Below, in pieces: positions 33,967-39,504 of a stretch of DNA of 39,504 bases (position 1 is the first letter of the stretch; each line of letters opens with the position of its first letter). Made by a program: the position numbers and the translations under genes. This DNA comes from an uncultured Clostridia bacterium. Its GTDB lineage: Bacteria > Bacillota > Clostridia > Oscillospirales > Acutalibacteraceae. The notes under the pieces are model-generated. The model did no database searches and was not told the DNA's origin. It worked only from the letters and a program-made list of their open reading frames with translations. The DNA lies in NCBI GenBank assembly GCA_947584595.1, contig CANPWP010000016.1, positions 1-39,504 on the forward strand, in the 5' to 3' direction.

Positions 33967-35370
33967 TTAAAACCCCGGAAATCCTCCGGGACCTCCCGGT
34001 CCGCCCTGACCTCCCCATGGAGTTCCGCCTAAGCCGGGAAGATTTTTCATAATTTTTTTCTTTTTGCCTTTTGAATTTTTTCCGTGGCTGTTCATTTTTT
34101 TCATCATTTTCTGCATTTGTTCAAGCTGTTTTACAAGGCGGTTTACCTCTTCAATGCTTCTGCCCGAACCTGCGGCAATTCTTTTCTTTCTGGATACATT
34201 AAGCAAAGACGGATTTGCCCTCTCCTGAGGCGTCATTGATAAAATCAACGCCTCTACCCAGTCGATTTGCCTGTCATCTATATCAACATTCTCAAGCTGT
34301 TTTCCCATTCCTGGAATTTTAGAGAGAATTCCTTTTAACGGTCCCATTTTTTTAATCTGTTCAAACTGAGCAAGAAGGTCGTTAAAATCCATTTTATTGC
34401 GGAGCATTTTTTCTGCCATTTGCTCTGCCTTTTTCTGGTCGAGTTTGCTTTCAGCCTCTTCAATAAGAGTAAGAACATCGCCCATACCCAAAATACGGCT
34501 TGCCATTCTGTCAGGATGGAAAGCCTCTAAATCCTCAAGCTTTTCGCCTGTACCTGCAAATTTTATGGACTTGCCCGTAACTGATTTTACCGAAAGCGCC
34601 GCACCACCTCTTGTATCGCCGTCAAGCTTTGTCAAAATAACGCCTGAAATATCAAGCAAATCATTAAAGCTGTTTGCAACATTTACCGCGTCCTGACCTG
34701 TCATTGAATCGATAACAAGCAGGATTTCCTGAGGATTAACCTCTGCCTTTATATTTTTAAGCTCATTCATAAGCTCTTCGTCTATATGCAAACGGCCTGC
34801 GGTATCAAGAATTATAACATCGTTGCCGTAATCCCTTGCATGTTTGACAGCTTCTTTGGCAATTTTAACAGGGTTCGTTTTACCCATTTCAAAAACAGGA
34901 ACATTTGCCTTGCCGCCGACAACCTTTAACTGCTCAATAGCAGCAGGACGGTAAATATCACAGGCTGCAAGCATAGGTCTGTGACCTTGTTCTTTAAGCA
35001 TTTTAGAGAGTTTTCCTGCGTGTGTTGTTTTACCTGAACCCTGAAGACCGCAAAGCATTATCACCGTAGGAGGATGAGAGGAAAAATTAATTCTTGCAGT
35101 TTCTCCGCCCATAAGGCTTGTAAGCTCTTCGTTTACTATTTTGATTACCATCTGTGCAGGAGTTAAACTTTCCATAACGTCTGCACCGACAGCCCTCTCA
35201 GTTACTTTATTTGTAAAGTTTTTTGCCACCTTATAGTTTACATCAGCTTCCAAAAGAGCAAGTCTGACCTCACGCATAGCCTCTTTTACGTCTGCCTCAT
35301 TAAGCCTGCCCTTATTTCTCAGCTTTTTAAAGGCTTTGCTCAGTTTATCCGATAATCCTTCAAATGCCAT
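33967..35370 (-). CDS. ffh: Signal recognition particle GTPase Ffh
   Basis: Targets nascent membrane proteins. 467 residues: N domain (FEGLSDKLSKAFKKLRNKGRL), G domain with GLQGSGKTTHAGKLS, DTAGRLHIDEELM and TKLDGDTRGGAALS, then the methionine-rich M domain (MADKML-type helices, FEQIKKMGPLKGILSKIPGM) and signature GSGRSIEEVNRLVKQ. The tail is Gly/Pro-rich (GGQGGPGGPGGFPGF). It lies 10 nt after ylxM and before rpsP, the usual order. Confidence 0.97.
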   Translation of the reverse strand: MAFEGLSDKLSKAFKKLRNKGRLNEADVKEAMREVRLALLEADVNYKVAKNFTNKVTERAVGADVMESLTPAQMVIKIVNEELTSLMGGETARINFSSHPPTVIMLCGLQGSGKTTHAGKLSKMLKEQGHRPMLAACDIYRPAAIEQLKVVGGKANVPVFEMGKTNPVKIAKEAVKHARDYGNDVIILDTAGRLHIDEELMNELKNIKAEVNPQEILLVIDSMTGQDAVNVANSFNDLLDISGVILTKLDGDTRGGAALSVKSVTGKSIKFAGTGEKLEDLEAFHPDRMASRILGMGDVLTLIEEAESKLDQKKAEQMAEKMLRNKMDFNDLLAQFEQIKKMGPLKGILSKIPGMGKQLENVDIDDRQIDWVEALILSMTPQERANPSLLNVSRKKRIAAGSGRSIEEVNRLVKQLEQMQKMMKKMNSHGKNSKGKKKKIMKNLPGLGGTPWGGQGGPGGPGGFPGF

Positions 35371-35380
35371 TGTGCCGCCT

Positions 35381-35731
35381 CTATTCCTTTAAACTGTCAG
35401 CCAGTGTAAAAATTTCATCAGCTGACTTTTTTATTATATCATCATCAGTATTGTTTATAATTTGTTTTGATTTTTCGCAAATTTTATCAAGTCCTGTTTC
35501 AAGGAGCTTAAATCTTTTAAAAAGACCTAACTTTTCCTCAAAATTAAAAAGCTGGGTTTCACTTCTTTTTACTAAATCTCTTACACCCTGTCTTGTAATA
35601 TTCATTTGCATGGCGATTTCCGCAAGAGATAAATCATCATTATAATAAAGCTCAACAGCCTCCTGCTGAGACGTGGTAAGAAGTGGTTTATAAAAATCGA
35701 AGAGCAGAGAAATTTCAATATTTTTTTCCAA
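35381..35731 (-). CDS. ylxM: YlxM-family SRP-associated HTH protein
   Basis: 116 residues with a sigma-70 region 4-like helix-turn-helix (LTTSQQEAVELYYNDDLSLAE, then IAMQMNITRQGVRDLVKRSE). The YlxM/p13 family stands next to ffh and may adjust SRP function. It starts with TTG at 35731; GGGAG lies 11 nt upstream, and no in-frame ATG is near. First gene of the ylxM-ffh-rpsP-khpA operon. Confidence 0.92.
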   Translation of the reverse strand: MEKNIEISLLFDFYKPLLTTSQQEAVELYYNDDLSLAEIAMQMNITRQGVRDLVKRSETQLFNFEEKLGLFKRFKLLETGLDKICEKSKQIINNTDDDIIKKSADEIFTLADSLKE

Positions 35732-35757
35732 GAAACATTCACTCCCGATTCTCAGTC

Positions 35758-35815
35758 TGTAAAGTTTTTTTCTTTACACTCGTAAGATTATATACCTTAA
35801 TTACAAAAATGTCAA
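35758..35815 (-). promoter_or_regulatory. ylxM-ffh-rpsP operon promoter and leader hairpin
   Basis: Minus-strand perfect TTGACA (35815-35810), 17-nt spacer, perfect TATAAT (35792-35787). Just after the start, TGTAAAG and CTTTACA (35778-35758) form a 7-bp hairpin with a seven-A loop in the leader. Confidence 0.8.
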
Positions 35816-35993
35816 TATTTATCTCAAAAAAATAAATCCATAAAATAAAATTAGCGTGTATTTGAATTTTTTAGTATTATAAACAAATAATTGCAAAAGA
35901 TATATAAAGATAAATAACGAAACGTGACAGAAAACCAAGACGACAAAACACTAAGAAAATCCCGACGAAATTTAGTGAAAAATGCATATATTA

Positions 35994-36011
35994 TTGTAAA
36001 TCATTTCACAA
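35994..36011. promoter_or_regulatory. Rex-like inverted repeat upstream of phoH
   Basis: TTGTAAA-TCAT-TTCACAA fits TTGTRAA-N4-TTYACAA. It lies ~78 nt upstream of the phoH -35. The remainder of the 35816-36088 gap is AT-rich without an ORF. Confidence 0.35.
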
Positions 36012-36088
36012 TGAGAGCTTAAATGTTAAAAGAAATTTTACTTTTCCTACAAATTTTTAATAAAAAAGAAAATTTTTCTGTTTTTATC

Positions 36089-36117
36089 GTGACTTTTTAA
36101 AATAATTATGTTAGTAT
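36089..36117 (+). promoter_or_regulatory. phoH-ybeY-dgkA promoter
   Basis: GTGACT (36089-36094), 17-nt spacer, TAGTAT (36112-36117). Weak hexamers, but correctly placed ~35 nt before the proposed start. Confidence 0.5.
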
Positions 36118-36151
36118 TAATATAGATAACTATTAGCAAGCAGGAGTTTTT

Positions 36152-37117
36152 ATTACGGAACAAATTATAAATATTGACCGAATGGAACACGCTGTTACTC
36201 TGTTCGGCAGTTTTGACCAAAATATCAAGTTAATAGAAAATGAATATAAGGTTAATGTAATAGGACGTGACAGCGAACTTAAAATTGAAGGCGATGCTGA
36301 AAACGTATCAAAAGCCTGTAAGGTTATTGAAAGCCTGCTTACTTTTATCAATCGTGGCGAGGCATTATCTGAACAAAATGTTCGTTATTGCATTTCTCTT
36401 GTAAACGACGGAAGCGAAGATAAAATTGAGCAAATAGCAGGAGACTGTATCTGCATAACCTCAAAGGGAAAACCCATTAAACCGAAAACAATGGGACAGA
36501 AACGTTATTGTACTGCTATTTCTAAAAACACCATTACTTTTGGCGTAGGTCCTGCCGGTACAGGTAAAACTTATCTTGCTGTTGCAATGGCTGTTACAGC
36601 ATTCAGAGCAAAGCAGATAAACCGCATAATTTTGACCCGACCTGCTGTTGAAGCAGGAGAAAAATTAGGTTTTCTTCCGGGTGATTTGCAAAGTAAGGTT
36701 GACCCTTACCTGCGTCCGCTTTACGACGCTTTATTTGATATGCTTGGAGCTGAAACATATCAGAAGTATGTTGAGAGAGGCAATATTGAGGTAGCACCCC
36801 TTGCCTATATGCGTGGACGAACTCTTGATGACAGTTTCATAATTCTTGATGAAGCTCAAAACACTACACGGGAACAGATGAAAATGTTTTTGACAAGGCT
36901 TGGGTTTAACTCGAAAATGGTAATTACAGGCGACATTACTCAAATTGATTTACCAAACGGCGCTCGTTCCGGACTAAAAGACTGTATAAAAATATTGCGT
37001 AATATTGATGATATTGCGCAATGCAAATTTGATGCAAAAGATGTCGTACGCCACAAATTGGTTCAGGATATTATAAAAGCTTACGAAAAAAGCGAGGAGG
37101 CTCAAAAACAACAATGA
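36152..37117 (+). CDS. phoH: PhoH family ATPase
   Basis: P-loop ATPase with a likely RNA-related role; partner of YbeY by conserved gene order. 321 residues from the proposed start. An N-terminal KH-like region precedes Walker A GPAGTGKT, then RPAVEAGEKLGFLPGDLQ, and Walker B ILDEAQN, followed by TGDITQIDLP. The first ATG (36182) has no SD and would cut off the conserved opening TEQIINIDRMEHAV. An ATT at 36152, 5 nt after AGGAG (36142-36146), restores it. The end overlaps ybeY by ATGA. Confidence 0.93.
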   Translation: MTEQIINIDRMEHAVTLFGSFDQNIKLIENEYKVNVIGRDSELKIEGDAENVSKACKVIESLLTFINRGEALSEQNVRYCISLVNDGSEDKIEQIAGDCICITSKGKPIKPKTMGQKRYCTAISKNTITFGVGPAGTGKTYLAVAMAVTAFRAKQINRIILTRPAVEAGEKLGFLPGDLQSKVDPYLRPLYDALFDMLGAETYQKYVERGNIEVAPLAYMRGRTLDDSFIILDEAQNTTREQMKMFLTRLGFNSKMVITGDITQIDLPNGARSGLKDCIKILRNIDDIAQCKFDAKDVVRHKLVQDIIKAYEKSEEAQKQQ

Positions 37118-37623
37118 TAGACAATAAAATCAGAGTAATTATTACCAACAACCAGAAAACCGTAAAAATTCCCACAGGTTTGAGAATGCTCGTCAGACGC
37201 TGTTGTAATGCTGTATTGAGATTGGAAAATTTTCAGGGACCGGCTGAAATCAGCGTTACTTTTACAGACAATGATCAAATAAAGGTTTTAAACGCACAAT
37301 ACAGAAATAAAGATATTGCGACAGATGTATTATCATTTCCTATGGGAGAAAACGGAAAATACGATAAAAATTTAGAAACAGGCGCCCAGATTCTGGGTGA
37401 CATTGTTATCTCTATGGAAAAGGCTATTGAACAGGCAGACAGATACGGTCATTCTCTACAAAGAGAAGTCGGCTATTTAACTGCACACAGTATGCTCCAC
37501 CTTTTAGGCTATGACCATGAAACCAATATGGATAGAATCCATATGCGTGAAAAGGAAGAACTTGTTATGGAACAATTAGGACTGCCTGCGTCGTCAAGTT
37601 ACATACTAACCGATGAAGAGTAA
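37114..37623 (+). CDS. ybeY: Endoribonuclease YbeY
   Basis: Metal-dependent RNase for 16S rRNA 3' end maturation and ribosome quality control. 169 residues, UPF0054 fold. The zinc motif is HSMLHLLGYDHE (HxxxHxxxxxH), preceded by VSFPM in a TDVLSFPMGE context and ILGDIVIS. It overlaps phoH (ATGA) and dgkA (TAATG), so the three are co-translated. AGCGAGGAGG in the end of phoH gives its SD. Confidence 0.96.
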   Translation: MIDNKIRVIITNNQKTVKIPTGLRMLVRRCCNAVLRLENFQGPAEISVTFTDNDQIKVLNAQYRNKDIATDVLSFPMGENGKYDKNLETGAQILGDIVISMEKAIEQADRYGHSLQREVGYLTAHSMLHLLGYDHETNMDRIHMREKEELVMEQLGLPASSSYILTDEE

Positions 37624-38078
37624 TGATAAAACTTATTAAAAGCTTTAAATATGCATTTGAAGGAATATGGTACACTGTTTTAAATGAAGCCCATATGCGT
37701 TTTCATATAGTTGCGGCAGTATTTGTTGTTATTTTCGGTGTGATGTATGAACTTTCCCCTTGTGAATGGGCTGTTTTAATCATTACAATTTCTGCCGTAA
37801 CGGCATTAGAGCTTGTAAATACTGCTTGTGAGAGAATTTGCAATTTTTATTCAAAAGAAAAACATCCTCTAATAAAAATCGCAAAAGATGTAAGTGCAGG
37901 CGCCGTACTGATTTCCGCTTTAGGTAGCATCGGCGTTGCATGTTTTCTTTTTATTAAGCCGAATAAAATAATCGAATTATTTTATATGTTTTCAGAAAAT
38001 CCGATTTATATTATCTTTCTTTGCATAGGCATTATTTTAGGCATATTGTTTATTTTGAAATTTCACAGCAAAAAATAG
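37623..38078 (+). CDS. dgkA: Diacylglycerol/undecaprenol kinase
   Basis: Phosphorylates undecaprenol (in Gram-positives), recycling the cell-wall lipid carrier. 151 residues. Three core helices with LNEAHMRFHIVAA and the active-site motif ALELVNTACERICNF, then HPLIKIAKDVSAGAVL. A fourth hydrophobic segment (IYIIFLCIGIILGILFILKF) extends the C-terminus by ~35 residues beyond the usual ~120. The start overlaps the ybeY stop. In many Firmicutes cdd, era and recO follow, but here the accessory region starts within a few bases. Confidence 0.92.
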   Translation: MIKLIKSFKYAFEGIWYTVLNEAHMRFHIVAAVFVVIFGVMYELSPCEWAVLIITISAVTALELVNTACERICNFYSKEKHPLIKIAKDVSAGAVLISALGSIGVACFLFIKPNKIIELFYMFSENPIYIIFLCIGIILGILFILKFHSKK

Positions 38079-38084
38079 AATTTG

Positions 38085-38107
38085 ATGCACAAAAACCTCC
38101 CTCGTCA
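38085..38107. repeat. Truncated hairpin repeat, left copy
   Basis: The 23 bp beginning ATGCACAAAAACC and ending CCCTCGTCA are identical to 39130-39152. Here the right arm of the hairpin is missing, so the copy is broken at 38107, 7 nt after the end of dgkA begins the element. Confidence 0.85.
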
Positions 38108-38148
38108 TGCACAGAACCAGTAAAAAAGGACAATAGAAAAAAAGAGTC

Positions 38149-38235
38149 TCCGTTTCTCTTTCCCTTCAAGTACGCCTGATTCAGATTATTTCTGTCAAGT
38201 ATCCTTTTAAGTAAACTTTCTGCACCGTTGAGTGT
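38149..38235 (-). pseudogene. Fragment of a group II intron reverse transcriptase N-terminus
   Basis: The minus strand from 38226 to 38149 reads GAESLLKRILDRNNLNQAYL and then KGKRNG, matching the N-terminal pattern of LtrA-type reverse transcriptase/maturases (LLeriLsreNLnqAYkqVkrNkGa.GvDgm). The match stops after KRNG, before GVDGM, and no RT catalytic motif or domain V follows. The open frame continues upstream a little (VTVVTLN) without a start codon. It is a short remnant, recognised by eye; the match covers only ~26 residues. Confidence 0.5.
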
Positions 38236-38563
38236 TACTACCGTTACTTGTTTTTTGAGTGGGAATACAGGAGGGATAGATGATCTTTATGAGGTTTTTA
38301 TTCGCTGGAATGGTAGTCAGCTTATTCAAATTACGGCCTCTAACCTAAAAATTACATCGTTAGATAATGCAACAACTTATTATAATAAATCATTTTATAT
38401 AGATTGCAAATTGACATCAATAGGGACAAGAGCTATAGGTACATGTTATATTCCAAATTCGGTACAAAAGGTAAGAATTAAAACAACTAACATGAAAGCC
38501 CAATTTTTATACAAGTATGTATGGCTTTCTACCGAAATTAATGGTACTTATCAGGTGAATTAA
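38228..38563 (+). pseudogene. Unrecognised ORF, probably 5'-truncated
   Basis: 111 codons from a TTG at 38228. The protein from about NTGGIDDLYEVFIRWNGSQL onward looks like normal beta-rich coding sequence (LIQITASNLKITSLD, YIDCKLTSIGTRAIGTCY) but no ATG or GTG with an SD lies at its start. The frame is open upstream only to 38180, across the antisense RT fragment, so the natural N-terminus seems lost. No signal peptide, membrane segment or known motif. The next ORF begins directly after its stop codon. It could also be a real gene with a rare start codon. Confidence 0.45.
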
Positions 38564-39085
38564 ATGGATGTAAGGGATATTGACCCATATGATGAAACCT
38601 ATTTTCAGAAAATTGTGGAAAAGTACGGCAAGCTTGTCGTATCCGGAGTGAGAACTCCGGAACAGGTTTTAAGCCTTTGCGATAACAAATTCGGAATTAC
38701 ACCCTCGTCATATAATGCGCTTGATCATATTGAACAAACACATTTCAGGTTATTTGACGAACGTCTTAAAGACAGCGGAAAGTTGAAAAATAAAGATGGC
38801 AGCTATAAATTTTTTATAATAAATAAAAACGAAGCAACAAAGCCGTTTTATGATGATTACTATGATAGAAACAGAGATTATTATACACTTCTAAAAAGAG
38901 AGTGCAAGCTTTTTCTTCTTTTAGAAGAGTACAGCGGCGAGTTTAGCTCAAACTCATCTTTATTTGATTTTATCATAGAAATTCTCAAAGGAATAGCTGA
39001 GGAAGAAGTTATCAACAAAACCGCTAAGTATAGTTCCTACCTTAGTTGTTATTATACTCTGGACTGCTTTTTTAATGGAATATAA
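38564..39085 (+). CDS. Hypothetical protein, unknown family
   Basis: 173 residues starting with ATG immediately after the previous stop (TAAATG), with AGGTGA about 6 nt upstream, so it was probably translationally coupled to that gene. Mostly helical and charged: MDVRDIDPYDETYFQKIVEK, YNALDHIEQTHFRLFDERLK, FYDDYYDRNRDYYTLLKREC, then a hydrophobic C-terminal stretch (SLFDFIIEILKGIAEEE). No signal peptide. I do not recognise the family. Codon use is not obviously foreign. The context (repeats, RT fragment) suggests acquired DNA. Confidence 0.7.
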   Translation: MDVRDIDPYDETYFQKIVEKYGKLVVSGVRTPEQVLSLCDNKFGITPSSYNALDHIEQTHFRLFDERLKDSGKLKNKDGSYKFFIINKNEATKPFYDDYYDRNRDYYTLLKRECKLFLLLEEYSGEFSSNSSLFDFIIEILKGIAEEEVINKTAKYSSYLSCYYTLDCFFNGI

Positions 39086-39087
39086 AA

Positions 39088-39120
39088 CAAAAGGAGACAG
39101 CATTTCGTCTGTCTCCAAAA
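39088..39120. terminator. Hairpin after the hypothetical gene
   Basis: Perfect 8-bp stem GGAGACAG (39093-39100) with CTGTCTCC (39109-39116), flanked by A-rich sequence on both sides. The T tracts are better on the minus strand (TCCTTTTGTTTT), so its direction is uncertain. Confidence 0.5.
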
Positions 39121-39129
39121 TAGGACTTA

Positions 39130-39160
39130 ATGCACAAAAACCTCCCTCGTCAGAGGGAGG
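39130..39160. repeat. Hairpin repeat, inverted copy
   Basis: CCTCCCTC-GTCA-GAGGGAGG forms an 8-bp stem with loop GTCA. Relative to the copies at 39256 and 39460 it is inverted. Its left 23 bp are shared with 38085-38107. Confidence 0.85.
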
Positions 39161-39223
39161 CAATCTCTTTTACAAATGTTTTTTAAATAATTAAAAGCTT
39201 CCTATATCAGTATGCTAACCTAA

Positions 39224-39304
39224 GGAGTAAAAATAAACTTATAAGTCTGTGTTTGGCTCCCTCTGACGAGGGAGCTGTCAAAGCGTCAGCTTTGACTGAG
39301 GGAG
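39224..39304. repeat. Double-hairpin repeat, copy 1
   Basis: Contains GCTCCCTC-TGAC-GAGGGAGC (39256-39275) directly followed by GTCAAAGC-GTCA-GCTTTGAC (39277-39296) and a terminal GAGGGAG matching the leading CTCCCTC. Bases 39224-39300 are identical to 39428-39504 (77 bp). It looks like a small non-autonomous dispersed element. Confidence 0.85.
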
Positions 39305-39355
39305 AGATATTTGCAACTTTTTACTTTTTTCAGAAGTGTTTTAGTTTTATTAAAA

Positions 39356-39374
39356 GCTCTTTCTGACGAGAAGT
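39356..39374. repeat. Degenerate hairpin repeat
   Basis: GCTCTTTCTGACGAGAAGT resembles the first hairpin of the flanking copies with the CCC/GGG arms decayed. Confidence 0.4.
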
Positions 39375-39413
39375 TACCCTTTAAGTGAAAATACGTCATA
39401 AAGCGGCAAAAGT

Positions 39414-39504
39414 CTCCCTCTGATGAGGGAGTAAAAATAAACTTATAAGTCTGTGTTTGGCTCCCTCTGACGAGGGAGCTGTCAAAGCGTCAGCTTTGAC
39501 TGAG
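39414..39504. repeat. Double-hairpin repeat, copy 2, with an extra hairpin at its left
   Basis: CTCCCTC-TGAT-GAGGGAG (39414-39431) is a partial copy that runs directly into the 77-bp repeat (39428-39504), which contains the two hairpins at 39460-39479 and 39481-39500. The window ends inside the element. Confidence 0.85.

Noticed and set aside
38280-38348. 22-codon ORF with ATG after AGGAGGG inside the 38228 ORF
   Set aside because: The SD-like sequence is attractive, but the product is very short and out of frame with the better-looking surrounding coding sequence.
1-39504. tRNA genes, complete insertion sequences, phage modules or a CRISPR-Cas locus
   Set aside because: I saw no cloverleaf with TTCGA-type T-arm, no transposase or integrase gene and no spaced repeat array; only a short reverse transcriptase fragment was found.

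Overview
The window is low-GC chromosomal DNA from a Gram-positive gut-type Clostridia, most likely a Ruminococcus or close Oscillospiraceae relative. The evidence is the AT-rich intergenic DNA, strong sigma-A promoters and AGGAGG ribosome binding sites, a leucine T-box, a secreted type I dockerin protein, an HPr with both His15 and Ser46, a PASTA-type penicillin-binding protein, and a dcw cluster without ftsA. Most of it is core housekeeping sequence. Species-level placement is inference.

Layout. 1-600: divergent promoters, one probably for an rRNA operon running off the left edge, the other for a T-box leader and leuA (595-2271). 2345-6034 (minus): a tight operon with a cyclase-family hydrolase, a large membrane-anchored lipoprotein, a HAD phosphatase and QueH. 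6214-7242 (minus): a dockerin protein. 7515-8891: glycyl-tRNA synthetase. 8978-11564 (minus): a membrane-tethered XRE regulator and a phosphohexomutase. 11995-13937: a small conserved protein with a structured leader, then a duplicated CmpB-type membrane protein.

14258-27020 (minus) is the division and cell-wall cluster, read mraZ-rsmH-ftsL-pbp-(Mur-ligase-like remnant)-mraY-ftsW-murG-murA-ftsQ-ftsZ. It starts at a promoter with four ~10-bp-spaced GTG boxes that look like an MraZ operator. No intact MurD, MurE or MurF lies in the cluster. A 138-residue protein in the murE/murF position resembles the end of a Mur ligase central domain without the ATP-binding loop. FtsQ carries a 107-residue extracytoplasmic tail of 14-residue Tyr/Ser/Gly/Asp repeats.

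27298-30855 (minus): a coiled-coil DivIVA-like protein, coaD, rsmD and uvrC. 31133-31396: HPr. 31643-31735: a candidate structured RNA. 31811-35731 (minus): trmD/rimM and khpA/rpsP/ffh/ylxM, the ribosome and SRP block. 36152-38078 (plus): phoH-ybeY-dgkA with overlapping start and stop codons; phoH probably starts at a rare ATT codon.

38085-39504 is accessory: a fragment resembling the N-terminus of a group II intron reverse transcriptase, two unrecognised adjacent ORFs, and several copies of a hairpin repeat. The most unusual items are the FtsQ repeat tail, the Mur-ligase remnant, the accessory cassette with its repeats, and two possible unassigned RNAs (upstream of 11995 and at 31643-31735). 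I did not find a clearly new multi-gene defence or metabolic system.
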